This document shows, piece after piece, positions 16,958 to 25,775 of a stretch of 64,000 nt of DNA. The DNA comes from Saccharopolyspora_D taberi. Lineage in GTDB: Bacteria > Actinomycetota > Actinomycetes > Mycobacteriales > Pseudonocardiaceae. Below the pieces are notes generated by a model that ran no database searches, was not told the DNA's origin, and was given only the letters and a program-made list of their open reading frames with translations. The first letter of the stretch is position 1. Each line of letters starts with the position of its first letter. Made by a program: the position numbers and the translations under genes. The stretch lies in assembly GCF_039534165.1 (NCBI RefSeq), contig NZ_BAAAUX010000013.1:1-64000 (forward strand), written 5' to 3'.

Positions 16958-18397
16958 GTGAGCAAGGGCAGCACGCCCGCACGAGCGGACTTCGTCGTCG
17001 TCGCCAACCGACTGCCGGTGGATCTCGAGCGCCTGGAGGACGGGACCGAGCGGTGGAAGCACAGCCCGGGCGGGCTGGTCACCGCGCTGGAACCGTTCCT
17101 GCGCGCCCGCCGCGGCGCGTGGGTCGGCTGGCCCGGTGTGGCCGACACCGAGGTCGAACCGTTCACCGACGACGACTTGCAACTGCACCCGGTCCCGCTG
17201 ACCGCCGACGAGTTCCGGGACTACTACGAGGGGTTCTCCAACGCCACGCTCTGGCCGCTCTACCACGACGTGGTCGTGCCACCGGTGTTCGACCGGTCCT
17301 GGTGGGACGCCTACCAGCGGGTCAACCGGCGGTTCGCGGAGGCCGCGGCGGAGGTCAGCGCCGAGGGCGCGACCGTGTGGGTGCAGGACTACCAGCTCCA
17401 GCTGGTGCCCGCGATGCTGCGGGAGCTGCGCCCGGACCTGCGGATCGGGTTCTTCCTGCACATCCCGTTCCCGCCGGTGGAGCTGTTCATGCAGCTGCCG
17501 TGGCGCACCGAGATCGTGCGCGGGCTGCTCGGCGCCGACCTGGTCGGCTTCCACCGCCCCGGCGGGGCGCAGAACTTCCTGTGGCTGGCCCGCAGGCTCG
17601 CCGGGTTCGAACCCAGCCGCGGCCAGGTCGGGGTGCGGTCCCGGCCGGGCGTGGTGCAGGTCGGGGACCGGACGGTGCGGGTCGGGGCGTTCCCGATCTC
17701 GATCGCCTCGACCGAGCTGGACAAGCTGGCCCGCAGCAAGGAGGTCCAGCAGCGGGCCCGGCAGATCCGCGCCGAGCTGGGCGAGCCGCGCCGGATCATG
17801 CTCGGGGTGGACCGGCTGGACTACACCAAGGGCATCGACGTCCGCCTGCACGCGATGCACGAGCTGCTGGCGGAGGGCCAGATCAAGGCCGAGGACGTGA
17901 CGATGATCCAGGTCGCCACGCCCAGCCGGGAGCGGGTCGAGCACTACAAGCAGATGCGCGAGGACATCGAGCGCGAGGTCGGCCGGATCAACGGCGAGTT
18001 CGGCCGGGTCGGCCACCCCGCGGTGCACTACCTGCACACCTCCGTCGACCGCAAGGACCTGGTGGCGCTGTACTGCGCGGCGGACGTCATGGTCGTGACG
18101 CCGGTGCGGGACGGCATGAACCTGGTCTGCAAGGAATACGTAGCCTGCCGCCACGATCTCGGCGGGGCGCTGGTGCTCAGCGAATTCGCCGGTGCCGCAG
18201 CCGAACTCACCAGCGCTTTCCTGGTGAATCCGCACAATCTGGACGGCGTTAAGGACGCACTTCTCGCCGCCCTCGACATCGACGAGGCCGAAGGGAGACG
18301 TAGGATGCGTGCATTGCGTAGGCAAGTGCTCACGCACGACGTCGATCGCTGGGCGCGGTCGTTCCTCGAAGCACTGGGCACGCCCCTCGCGGAGTAG
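16958..18397 (+). CDS. otsA: Trehalose-6-phosphate synthase
   Basis: A 479-residue GT20 glycosyltransferase that joins UDP- (or ADP-) glucose to glucose-6-phosphate. Key stretches: VVVANRLPVD and HSPGGLVTALEPFL near the N-terminus, WVQDYQLQLVPAMLREL, FFLHIPFPPVELF, VDRLDYTKGIDVRL and the C-terminal VVTPVRDGMNLVCKEYVA nucleotide-sugar site. The GTG start has GGAGGAGGAG 5-6 bases upstream. The otsB fusion follows 150 bp later on the same strand, so the two genes likely act together in trehalose metabolism. Confidence 0.97.
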   Translation: MSKGSTPARADFVVVANRLPVDLERLEDGTERWKHSPGGLVTALEPFLRARRGAWVGWPGVADTEVEPFTDDDLQLHPVPLTADEFRDYYEGFSNATLWPLYHDVVVPPVFDRSWWDAYQRVNRRFAEAAAEVSAEGATVWVQDYQLQLVPAMLRELRPDLRIGFFLHIPFPPVELFMQLPWRTEIVRGLLGADLVGFHRPGGAQNFLWLARRLAGFEPSRGQVGVRSRPGVVQVGDRTVRVGAFPISIASTELDKLARSKEVQQRARQIRAELGEPRRIMLGVDRLDYTKGIDVRLHAMHELLAEGQIKAEDVTMIQVATPSRERVEHYKQMREDIEREVGRINGEFGRVGHPAVHYLHTSVDRKDLVALYCAADVMVVTPVRDGMNLVCKEYVACRHDLGGALVLSEFAGAAAELTSAFLVNPHNLDGVKDALLAALDIDEAEGRRRMRALRRQVLTHDVDRWARSFLEALGTPLAE

Positions 18398-18403
18398 TGC
18401 ACG

Positions 18404-18435
18404 CGCGTTTCTTCCCACATCCCGGGAAAAACGCG
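18404..18435 (+). terminator. Hairpin after otsA
   Basis: CGCGTTTcTTCCC pairs with GGGAAaAACGCG across a short loop, leaving one bulge, seven bases after the otsA stop. It may attenuate or end transcription before the otsB fusion gene. Confidence 0.4.
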
Positions 18436-18547
18436 TGGTGACACCGTCGACCCCGGACGGCGTCAGCGGCAACCGACCTCGCCACGGACCCGACTAGGCG
18501 CCAGCACCGGATCGATCCCGAATATCCCGACCACGTCTTTGAGGAGT

Positions 18548-21100
18548 ATGGCGTTGACCGCCGAAGCCCTGCCTGCCGAGCTGCGCCGCGTGATCGTGCA
18601 GCTCGCGCGGACACCTCGACTTCTGGTCGCCTGCGACTACGACGGCACCCTCGCCCCCATCGTGGCGGACCCGAACCTGGCCAAACCGCTCCCCGAGTCG
18701 GTGCACGCGCTGCGATCGCTCGCGGCGCTGCCCGCGACCACGACCGCGGTGATCTCCGGCCGGGCGTTGCGCGACCTGGCCACCCTGTCCCGGCTGCCCG
18801 CCGAAGTGCACCTGGTCGGCAGCCACGGTTCGGAGTTCGACGTCGGGTTCGTGCACGAGCTCGAACCCGAGGCCACCCAGCTGCGCACCGACCTGCAACG
18901 CGGTCTCCAGGAGATCGTCGACGGGCGGGCCGGGGTAAGCCTGGAGAACAAACCCGCCAGCGTCGCGGTGCACGTCCGCCGCGCCGAACCCGACGTCGCC
19001 CAGGCCGTGCTGGACGCGGTCCGCACCGGCCCGGCGGCCTGGGACGGCGTGCAGGTGACCGAGGGCAAGGAGGTCATCGAGCTCGCCGTGGTGCAGACCG
19101 ACAAGGGCAACGCGCTGGACACGCTGCGCCACCAGGTCAGCGCCACCGCCGCGATCTTCCTCGGTGACGACGTCACCGACGAGAAGGCGTTCGCCCGGCT
19201 GCACGGCCCCGACGTCGGCCTGAAGGTCGGTGACGGGGACACCCTGGCCGCCTACCGGATCAGCGACAGCACCGACGTCGCCACCGTGCTCGCGTTCCTC
19301 ATGGAGGAGCGGCGGACCTGGCTCTACGGCGAGCAGGCCCCGCCGATCGAGCGGCTGACCATGCTGTCCAACGAGCGCACGGTCGCGCTGCTGACCCCGG
19401 ACGCGCGGCTGACCTGGATGTGCCACCCCGGCCCCGACTCGGCGGCGGTGTTCGCCGACCTGCTGGGCGGTCCGGGCGCCGGGCACTTCTCGATCCGGCC
19501 GAACACCTCCAACGGCGCGCCGCGCAACCCGCTGCCGCTGGGCCAGCGGTACGTGCCGGGGACCATGACCGTCGAGACCCGCTGGTCCCGGCTGCTGGTC
19601 ACCGACTACCTCGAACACGGCGTGGACAGCCACCGCACCGACCTGATCCGGGTCATCAGCGGCAGCGCGCCGGTGTCGGTGGAGTTCGCGCCGCGGCCGG
19701 AGTTCGGCCAGGTCGCCGTGCGGCTGGCCGCCGAGGCGGGCGGGCTGCGGGTGCTGGGCACCGCCGAGCCGATGGTGCTGCACTCGCCGGGCGTGCAGTG
19801 GGAGATCACCTCCGACGGCATGCACGAGTCCGCGCACGCGGTGGTCGAGCCGAACGACGACAAGCCGATCGTGCTTGAGCTGCGGTGCGGCACCGAGGAC
19901 CTGTCGCCGTCGGAGCGCACCGAACCGGAGCGCCGCGAGTCGGCCGACAGCTACTGGGCGGAGTGGGCGAACAAGCTGCGCCTGCCCGAGCTGGAGCGCG
20001 ATCTGGTGCAGCGGTCCGCGCTGACCCTGCGCGGGCTGTGCAACTCCGACACCGGCGGGATCATGGCCGCGGCCACGACCTCGCTGCCGGAGGAGATCGG
20101 CGGCGTCCGCAACTGGGACTACCGCTACTGCTGGCTGCGCGACGGCGCGATGACCGCGCAGGCCCTGGTCACGCTGGGTTCCACCGCCGAGGCCGAGGCG
20201 TTCCTGAACTGGCTGCACCGGGTGCTGGAGACCATCCCGGGTCCGGAGCGGCTGCACCCGCTGTACACGCTGGCGGGCACCAGCCTCGGCCCGGAGGCCG
20301 TGATCGACAGCCTGCCCGGCTACGCCGGTTCGCGGCCGGTCCGCGTCGGCAACCTGGCCGACCAGCAGGTCCAGCTCGACGTGTTCGGCCCGGTGGTGGA
20401 GCTGATCGCGCACCTGGCCGAGGCCACCGGCCGGGTCCGGGACGTGGACTGGGAACTGGTCAAGGCGATGGCCGAGGCCGTCTCGCACCGCTGGTTCGAG
20501 CCCGACCACGGCATCTGGGAAGAGCGCGACGTGCCCCGGCACCACGTGTACTCCAAGGTCATGTGCTGGGTGACGCTGGACCGCGCGATCAAGATCGCGC
20601 AGACCTACGGCCGGGAGCCGGAGGCGTCGTGGACGCCGCTGCGCGACCAGATCGCCCAGGACGTCATCAAGAACGGCTGGCACCCGGACGTGCAGGCGTT
20701 CACCACGGCCTACGAGGGCTCCGACCTGGACGCGGCGTCGCTGCACGTCGGCCTGTCCGGGCTGATCGACCCGTCCGACGAGCGGTTCAGCGCGACCGTC
20801 ACCGCGATCGAGGCCGAGCTGCGCAGCGGCTCGACGGTCTACCGGTACCGGCGCGACGACGGGCTGCCCGGCGACGAGGGCGGCTTCCACCTCTGCGCCG
20901 CGTGGCTGATCGAGGCGTACCTGCTGATCGGCAGGCGCACCGAGGCGGAGGAGCTGTTCCAGCAGATCGTGGACACGGCCGGTCCGACCGGGCTGCTGAC
21001 CGAGGAGTACGACCCGATCGCGGAGCGGTCGCTGGGCAACCACCCGCAGGCGTACTCGCACCTCGGTCTGATCCGCTGCGCGCAGCTGCTCTCCGAGTAG
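18548..21100 (+). CDS. Trehalose-6-phosphate phosphatase fused to GH15 glucoamylase/trehalase-like domain
   Basis: 850 residues in two enzymes. Residues 1-255 are an OtsB HAD phosphatase: motif I CDYDGTLAPI, motif II VISGRA, motif IV FLGDDVTDEKAF. Residues about 260-850 are a GH15 hydrolase of the mycobacterial Rv2402 trehalase type: RNWDYRYCWLRDGAMT, then GIWEERDVPRHHVYSK, which probably carries a catalytic acid, and EEYDPIAERSLGNHPQ. One half makes trehalose from trehalose-6-phosphate; the other might cleave trehalose or a related glucoside. The start is ATG 18548, but GAGGAG is only one base away; the in-frame TTG at 18554 has better spacing. Confidence 0.92.
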   Translation: MALTAEALPAELRRVIVQLARTPRLLVACDYDGTLAPIVADPNLAKPLPESVHALRSLAALPATTTAVISGRALRDLATLSRLPAEVHLVGSHGSEFDVGFVHELEPEATQLRTDLQRGLQEIVDGRAGVSLENKPASVAVHVRRAEPDVAQAVLDAVRTGPAAWDGVQVTEGKEVIELAVVQTDKGNALDTLRHQVSATAAIFLGDDVTDEKAFARLHGPDVGLKVGDGDTLAAYRISDSTDVATVLAFLMEERRTWLYGEQAPPIERLTMLSNERTVALLTPDARLTWMCHPGPDSAAVFADLLGGPGAGHFSIRPNTSNGAPRNPLPLGQRYVPGTMTVETRWSRLLVTDYLEHGVDSHRTDLIRVISGSAPVSVEFAPRPEFGQVAVRLAAEAGGLRVLGTAEPMVLHSPGVQWEITSDGMHESAHAVVEPNDDKPIVLELRCGTEDLSPSERTEPERRESADSYWAEWANKLRLPELERDLVQRSALTLRGLCNSDTGGIMAAATTSLPEEIGGVRNWDYRYCWLRDGAMTAQALVTLGSTAEAEAFLNWLHRVLETIPGPERLHPLYTLAGTSLGPEAVIDSLPGYAGSRPVRVGNLADQQVQLDVFGPVVELIAHLAEATGRVRDVDWELVKAMAEAVSHRWFEPDHGIWEERDVPRHHVYSKVMCWVTLDRAIKIAQTYGREPEASWTPLRDQIAQDVIKNGWHPDVQAFTTAYEGSDLDAASLHVGLSGLIDPSDERFSATVTAIEAELRSGSTVYRYRRDDGLPGDEGGFHLCAAWLIEAYLLIGRRTEAEELFQQIVDTAGPTGLLTEEYDPIAERSLGNHPQAYSHLGLIRCAQLLSE

Positions 21101-21216
21101 GACGGCGGCTCTCGGCGCAGGACGGCCGCTTGCCGGACAGGACGGCGGCTTTCCGGACAGACGGTCGCTCCGGACAGGAGGCGGCTTTCCGGACAGGACG
21201 GTCGCTCTCCGCGCAG
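21101..21216. repeat. Six-copy 20-bp tandem array after the otsB fusion
   Basis: Directly after the stop codon, units of GACGGCGGCTTTCCGGACAG and close variants follow head to tail: 21101, 21121, 21141, 21161 (17 bp), 21178 (19 bp) and 21197. They sit between the gene and its terminator, so they are transcribed as a 3' untranslated region. They do not have the spacing of a CRISPR. Confidence 0.8.
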
Positions 21217-21233
21217 GCGCGACCACCCCGTGG

Positions 21234-21265
21234 AGGCGGGGCCGGTGAACCCACCGGCCCCGCCT
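21234..21265 (+). terminator. Strong hairpin terminator of the trehalose genes
   Basis: A perfect 14-bp stem AGGCGGGGCCGGTG / CACCGGCCCCGCCT around AACC, followed by TTCC. Confidence 0.8.
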
Positions 21266-21383
21266 TTCCGCGTCCAGGGGTGCGGGTCACGATTTGGGCG
21301 ATCCGCGCCCGATGCGTCGCATCGGCCCCATACTCTTTGCGCGGATCGGGTCAACGGATCGGGTCAACGGGGAAGGACGCGGC

Positions 21384-22004
21384 TTGCTCACGATTGTGCT
21401 GACGATCGTCATCGTGGTTCTGGCGATCATCGCGGTCGCCGCCGTGGTGTACGTGCTGAACGCGCGGAAGCAGGACTCCGCCGAACAGCCGCCGCAGGAC
21501 CCGTTCGGCACCGGCGACCAGGACTCGCTGCGGGGCGACCCGCGCGGCCTGAAGGCCGGGGACATCGTCGAGATCCGCGGCCACTCCTACAGCGTGCGCG
21601 GCAGCCTGCGGCTGTCCGAGGGCGGCTGGGCGTGGTCCGAGCACCTGCTCGACGACGCCAAGGGCACGCAGGTGTGGCTGTCGGTCGAGGAGGACCCCGA
21701 CCTGGAGCTGGCGCTGTGGACGGAGGCGGCCGGGGCCGGGGAGCCGGGGCCGAGGACGGTCGAGTTCGGTGGCCGCACCTACACCTCCGACGAGTCCGGG
21801 TCCGCGGCGTTCCGCAGCGAGGCCACGACCGGGCTGCAGGGCCAGGGCGCGATCCAGTACCACGACTACGAGGCGCCGGACGGTTCGCTGCTGAGCTTCG
21901 AGCGCTACGGCGAGGCCGGCTGGGAGGCGAGCACCGGTGAGGTGCTCAGCCGGTACGACGTGCTGATCTACCCGGCCGGGACGAGCGCGGAAGACGGTCG
22001 ATGA
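21384..22004 (+). CDS. DUF4178 membrane protein of the SpeE cluster
   Basis: 206 residues: one N-terminal transmembrane helix (IVLTIVIVVLAIIAVAAVVYV), then a DUF4178-type beta-rich domain with GDIVEIRGHSYSVRGSLRL and VWLSVEEDPDLELALW. It is like M. tuberculosis Rv2597, the first gene of the group that ends in speE. The TTG at 21384 is chosen because GGAAGGA stands 6-7 bases upstream and it places the membrane helix at the N-terminus; the longer frame starts in the previous intergenic region. It overlaps the next gene by four bases (ATGA). Biochemical role unknown. Confidence 0.85.
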   Translation: MLTIVLTIVIVVLAIIAVAAVVYVLNARKQDSAEQPPQDPFGTGDQDSLRGDPRGLKAGDIVEIRGHSYSVRGSLRLSEGGWAWSEHLLDDAKGTQVWLSVEEDPDLELALWTEAAGAGEPGPRTVEFGGRTYTSDESGSAAFRSEATTGLQGQGAIQYHDYEAPDGSLLSFERYGEAGWEASTGEVLSRYDVLIYPAGTSAEDGR

Positions 22005-22438
22005 AACCCAGATTATGGTTCGTGCTCGCCGGTGCGTGCGCGCTGCTCGCACTGATCATCGGGCTGGTCGTGGTCCTGTCCAGCGGCACCGGGCCGCGCG
22101 GGTACGTCGGCAACCACTACCAGCGGGCGGCGCAGCTGGACCTGCGCGGTGACGACGACAACCGCGCCTACACCAGCCCGCTGCCGCCGAGCACGGTCTC
22201 CCGCGACATCACGGCGAAGTGGAAGCCGGTCTCGCAGTTCGCCGACGGTTCCGGGATCTACCTGCGCTACTCCGACGACGCCGTGGTCATCCAGCCGCGC
22301 GACCTGGGTTCGGTGATCCACGTGATGGACGTCGACCACGCGCACCGCCGCTACTACAGCCGAGTGGGCAGCTCGTGGGGCTGGGGCAGCGCGCACGGCG
22401 AGGACTTCCGCGGCCGGGGTCCGGGGGCGGGCAAATGA
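22001..22438 (+). CDS. DUF4247 membrane-anchored protein
   Basis: 145 residues: an N-terminal signal anchor (FVLAGACALLALIIGLVVVL) and a small extracytoplasmic domain with YLRYSDDAVVIQPRDLGSVI, typical of DUF4247 (Rv2599-like). The C-terminus is Gly-rich with GSAHGEDFRGRG. ATGA overlaps join it to both neighbours, so translation is coupled across three genes. The function is unknown; the conserved link to SpeE suggests a role around polyamine handling at the membrane. Confidence 0.85.
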   Translation: MKPRLWFVLAGACALLALIIGLVVVLSSGTGPRGYVGNHYQRAAQLDLRGDDDNRAYTSPLPPSTVSRDITAKWKPVSQFADGSGIYLRYSDDAVVIQPRDLGSVIHVMDVDHAHRRYYSRVGSSWGWGSAHGEDFRGRGPGAGK

Positions 22439-23589
22439 GCGCGGGGAAGGCGAAGTCCGCCGCCTGGTCCATGCTGGCGTTCGTGGCGGTCGTCATGGCC
22501 GGGGGCGGGGTCAGCTCCTGCCTGAACGACCGGGACGACCGGCCGACGTTCGTCGACGACGAGACCACGTTCTACGACGAGTACTCCGTCTACTACGGCC
22601 CGCCGATCCAGCGGTTCACCCCAGCCGACGCGAAGGCCCTGGCGCAGCAGCTCGCCGAGGCCGAGCGCCAGCACGGCGTCTGCTTCGGCTGGAAGCTCAC
22701 CGACGGCAGCACCGAGCAGTTCGACCAGGGTTCGAGCCGGGGCCCGGGGGTTCCGGCGAGCAGCTGCCCGCGGTGGGCGGAGGTGCGGGTGGCGGTCGCG
22801 GCGTCCAGCGGCAGCGGGCTCGCCGCAGCGGACATCGCGGTCGACGCGTCACCGGACTTCGACCGTTCGGGGCTGCCCGGGACCACGGAGTACCCGGCGG
22901 TCGGGGTGGACGCGGAGGCGCTGGTCGAGACGCCGGTCAGCACGACCGGGCACGCGGCGCTGATGCTGCCGCTGCTGCTGACCGAGAGCGGCCAGCTGAC
23001 GGCGGTGCCTGCCGCCGAAGGCGATCCGAACGGGCCGGTCCAGGCGCCGCTGCCGGAGGCGGACGGTTCCGACGGCGGGTGGGCGACGTGGCTCTGGCTC
23101 GCGGGGCTCGGGGTCGCGGCGGTGCTGTTCACCGTCGTCGGGGTTCGCGGCGTGGCGAAGCGGAAGGCCGCCGGGGCGGCGGGCTCGGCCGGTTCTGCCG
23201 GTTCTGCCGGTTCGGCGACCGCGCCCGCGCCGGATCAGCCGCACCCGGGAGCTGCGCCGGATCAGCCGCACCCGGGAGCTGCGCCGCGCCAACCGGAACA
23301 GCCTGGGTGGTTCACCCCCCAGCAGCCGGCACCCCAGCAGCCGGCTCCCCCGCAGCAACCCGGCCACCCGGGCCCGCAGCAGCCCGGCTCGCCGCCCGCT
23401 TCCCCGCACCAGCCGGTGCAGCCGCACCAGTCGGGCGAGCCACACCAGCTGGGCCAGCCGCACCAGCTGGGCCAGCCACACCAGCCGGATCAGCCGCACC
23501 AGCCGCACCAGCCGAGCCAACCCGGCCCGCCGTGGCCGCCGGGACCCCAACCCCCGCAGGGCCCGCCGCCCGGACCGCCCCGGCACTGA
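22435..23589 (+). CDS. Two-pass membrane protein with long Pro/Gln/His tail, SpeE cluster
   Basis: 384 residues. A signal-anchor-like helix (AAWSMLAFVAVVMAGGGVSS) ends near a lone Cys that could be a weak lipobox. An extracytoplasmic domain follows (to about 215) with three Cys, then a second helix (WLWLAGLGVAAVLFTVVGV). The tail of some 140 residues begins with a Gly-Ser-Ala repeat and continues with PDQPHPGAA and HQLGQPHQ repeats, predicted cytoplasmic and disordered. I do not recognise the family. It occupies the position between DUF4247 and DUF350 genes, and no DUF2617 gene (Rv2598 in mycobacteria) is present. Confidence 0.85.
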   Translation: MSAGKAKSAAWSMLAFVAVVMAGGGVSSCLNDRDDRPTFVDDETTFYDEYSVYYGPPIQRFTPADAKALAQQLAEAERQHGVCFGWKLTDGSTEQFDQGSSRGPGVPASSCPRWAEVRVAVAASSGSGLAAADIAVDASPDFDRSGLPGTTEYPAVGVDAEALVETPVSTTGHAALMLPLLLTESGQLTAVPAAEGDPNGPVQAPLPEADGSDGGWATWLWLAGLGVAAVLFTVVGVRGVAKRKAAGAAGSAGSAGSAGSATAPAPDQPHPGAAPDQPHPGAAPRQPEQPGWFTPQQPAPQQPAPPQQPGHPGPQQPGSPPASPHQPVQPHQSGEPHQLGQPHQLGQPHQPDQPHQPHQPSQPGPPWPPGPQPPQGPPPGPPRH

Positions 23590-23628
23590 CCCGACCGAAC
23601 CCCCACGACACGAGAAGGGCCCGAAACC

Positions 23629-24054
23629 TTGCTCCAGGAACTGCTCTCCGGCCTGCTCGCGGCGGTCGCCTACGGCGTGATCGGCGTGCTGATGATGGCG
23701 CTCGGCTACGTCCTGGTCGACCTGGCCACGCCCGGCAGGCTGCGGGACCTGATCTGGGTGCACCGCAACCCGAACGCCGCGCTGCTGCTGGTCTCCGGCC
23801 TGCTGGGCGTCGGCGTCATCCTGACCACCGCGATCGCCGCCAGCGCCGACGACCTGGTCGCCGGGCTCGTCGGCACCGTCGCCTACGGCCTGCTCGGGCT
23901 GGTCCTGATGAGCGTGTCGTTCCTGCTCATCGACGCCCTCACGCCCGGCAAGCTCGGCGACGAGCTGTCCTCGCCGAACCTGCACCCGGGCACCTGGGTG
24001 TCGGCGGTGGCGCACGTCGTGATCAGTGTGCTCATCGCCGCCGCCATCTGGTGA
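23629..24054 (+). CDS. DUF350 integral membrane protein
   Basis: 141 residues with four predicted transmembrane helices in two related halves (AYGVIGVLMMALGYVLVDLA, then AYGLLGLVLMSVSFLLIDAL), the hallmark of DUF350/YjfL proteins. Each half ends in a short TPG(R/K)L motif. The TTG start at 23629 has GAAGGG about eight bases upstream. It lies 12 bp before speE. DUF350 genes occur next to polyamine or glutathionylspermidine synthesis genes in many bacteria, which suggests a shared role, not yet known. Confidence 0.9.
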   Translation: MLQELLSGLLAAVAYGVIGVLMMALGYVLVDLATPGRLRDLIWVHRNPNAALLLVSGLLGVGVILTTAIAASADDLVAGLVGTVAYGLLGLVLMSVSFLLIDALTPGKLGDELSSPNLHPGTWVSAVAHVVISVLIAAAIW

Positions 24055-24066
24055 CGCTGTTCGCCC

Positions 24067-25665
24067 ATGTCCACCACCGCTGACCAGCACAGCGAAACCG
24101 CAGCGCAGCACGGCGAGCCCGGAGCAGCCGAACCGAAGCCGCGCGGTCGGCTGGCCCGCACCGCCGTGCTAGTGGCGGTCTTCGTCTGCGCGGCCTGCGG
24201 GCTGGTCTACGAGCTGGCGCTGGTCGCGCTCGGCAGCTACCTGATCGGCGACACCATCGGTCAGGCCTCGATCGTGCTGTCCCTGATGGTGTTCGCGATG
24301 GGCGTCGGCGCGCTGGCGGCCAAGCCGTTGCAGCGCTGGTCGGCGGCGGCCTTCGCGCTGATCGAGCTGGCGCTGGCGCTGCTGGGCGGGCTCAGCGTGC
24401 TGCTGCTCTACGCGGCGTTCGCGTGGGTCGGCCTCTACCTGCCCGCGCTGATCGTCACCGCGCTGGTGCTCGGAACCCTGATCGGCGCGGAGATCCCGCT
24501 GCTGATGGTGCTGCTCCAGCGGATCCGCAGGCAGGACGCGGGCTCGGCGGTGGCCGACCTGTTCGCCGCGGACTACGTCGGCGGGCTGATCGGCGGCCTG
24601 GCGTTCCCGTTCGTGCTGCTGCCGCTGTTCGGCCAGATCCAGGGCGCGCTGCTGGTCGGCATGCTCAACGCCGCCGCCGGGCTGGGCCTGGTGCTGACGG
24701 TGTTCCGCCGGGAGCTGTCGAGCCAGGTGCGGCTGCTGCTGATCGCCGCTTCGGCGCTGGTCGGCGGAATCCTCGTCGGCGCCTACGTGTTCGCCGACGA
24801 CTTCGAGGTCACCGCCAGGCAGGCGCTCTACGCCGACCCCGTGGTGCACGCCGAGCGCACCGACTACCAGGAGGTCGTGCTCACCGAGTCGGTGTCGCTG
24901 ACCGGCAACAGCGACACCCGCCTGTTCCTCAACGGGGATCTCCAGTTCAGCTCGGTCGACGAGTACCGGTACCACGAGGCGATGGTGCATCCGGCGATGG
25001 CAGGCCCGCGGGAGCGCGTGCTGGTCCTCGGCGGCGGTGACGGCCTGGCGCTGCGGGAGGTGCTGCGCTACCCGGACGTCCGGCAGGTCACGCTCGTGGA
25101 GCTGGACCCGGCGGTCGTCGACCTCGCCCGCACCGATCCCCGGATCTCGGCGCTGAACCGGGGCGCCTTCGAGGACCCTCGCGTGCGCACGGTCGCGGCC
25201 GACGCCTTCGCCTGGCTGCGGGAGAACCGCGAGACCTACGACGTGGTGCTGGTCGACATGCCCGACCCGGACTCCACCGCGACGGCCAAGCTCTACTCGA
25301 CGGAGTTCTACGCCCTGGCCCGGCACGCGATGGCCGACGGCGCGCGGATGAACGTGCAGGCCGGATCGCCGTTCTTCGCCCCGCAGGCGTTCTGGTGCGT
25401 CGAGTCGACGCTGCGCAGTGCGGGAGTCGAGACCGTGCCGTACGAGGTGTCGGTGCCCAGCTTCGGCGAGTGGGGCTTCCACCTCAGCGGCGGTCCGCCG
25501 CGGTTACCGGCCGACGCGCCGCCGCTGCGGTCGCTCGACGAGCCGACGCTGCGCGCCGCGGGGACGTTTCCGCCCGACCGGCGCCGGATTCCCGGCATGG
25601 AGGCGTCGACGCTCATGCACCCCGTGATCCTCCAGCACGCTCAGGGCGAGTGGGCGAACTACTGA
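24067..25665 (+). CDS. speE: Membrane-bound polyamine aminopropyltransferase
   Basis: 532 residues: seven predicted transmembrane helices in the first 240, then a spermidine-synthase catalytic domain. It has YQEVVLTESVSLTGNSDTRL, LFLNGDLQFSSVDEYRYHE, VLVLGGGDGLALREVLRY (decarboxylated-SAM binding) and VLVDMPDPDSTATAKLYS with the catalytic Asp. The enzyme family moves an aminopropyl group from decarboxylated S-adenosylmethionine to a diamine. The membrane domain is shared with M. tuberculosis Rv2601. It is the last gene of the cluster, followed by a hairpin. Confidence 0.93.
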   Translation: MSTTADQHSETAAQHGEPGAAEPKPRGRLARTAVLVAVFVCAACGLVYELALVALGSYLIGDTIGQASIVLSLMVFAMGVGALAAKPLQRWSAAAFALIELALALLGGLSVLLLYAAFAWVGLYLPALIVTALVLGTLIGAEIPLLMVLLQRIRRQDAGSAVADLFAADYVGGLIGGLAFPFVLLPLFGQIQGALLVGMLNAAAGLGLVLTVFRRELSSQVRLLLIAASALVGGILVGAYVFADDFEVTARQALYADPVVHAERTDYQEVVLTESVSLTGNSDTRLFLNGDLQFSSVDEYRYHEAMVHPAMAGPRERVLVLGGGDGLALREVLRYPDVRQVTLVELDPAVVDLARTDPRISALNRGAFEDPRVRTVAADAFAWLRENRETYDVVLVDMPDPDSTATAKLYSTEFYALARHAMADGARMNVQAGSPFFAPQAFWCVESTLRSAGVETVPYEVSVPSFGEWGFHLSGGPPRLPADAPPLRSLDEPTLRAAGTFPPDRRRIPGMEASTLMHPVILQHAQGEWANY

Positions 25666-25728
25666 GCGAGGTGGGGGCTAGGTGGGGTTGGGGGGTAAAG
25701 GGGGCTTTAAAGAGGATCCGGCTGGCGC

Positions 25729-25775
25729 CGGATGGCGCGTTCGCGCCACTGAAAGCCCCATCGGGGGCTTTCAAG
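25729..25775. repeat. Hairpin repeat element, copy 1 (terminator between speE and lacI)
   Basis: The sequence CGGATGGCGCG...CTGAAAGCCCC ATCGG GGGGCTTTCAAG carries a 10-bp stem (25750-25759 with 25764-25773). It overlaps the lacI stop codon and probably ends transcription from both sides. A close relative stands before radA at 43508-43553. Confidence 0.7.

Noticed and set aside
21101..21216. CRISPR array
   Set aside because: Units are adjacent with no unique spacers and there are no cas genes. The same holds for the 60-bp array at 1-976 and the 24-bp units at 53089.
18494..21226. Minus-strand frame of about 910 codons opposite the otsB fusion
   Set aside because: Antisense shadow; the plus strand carries intact HAD and GH15 motifs.
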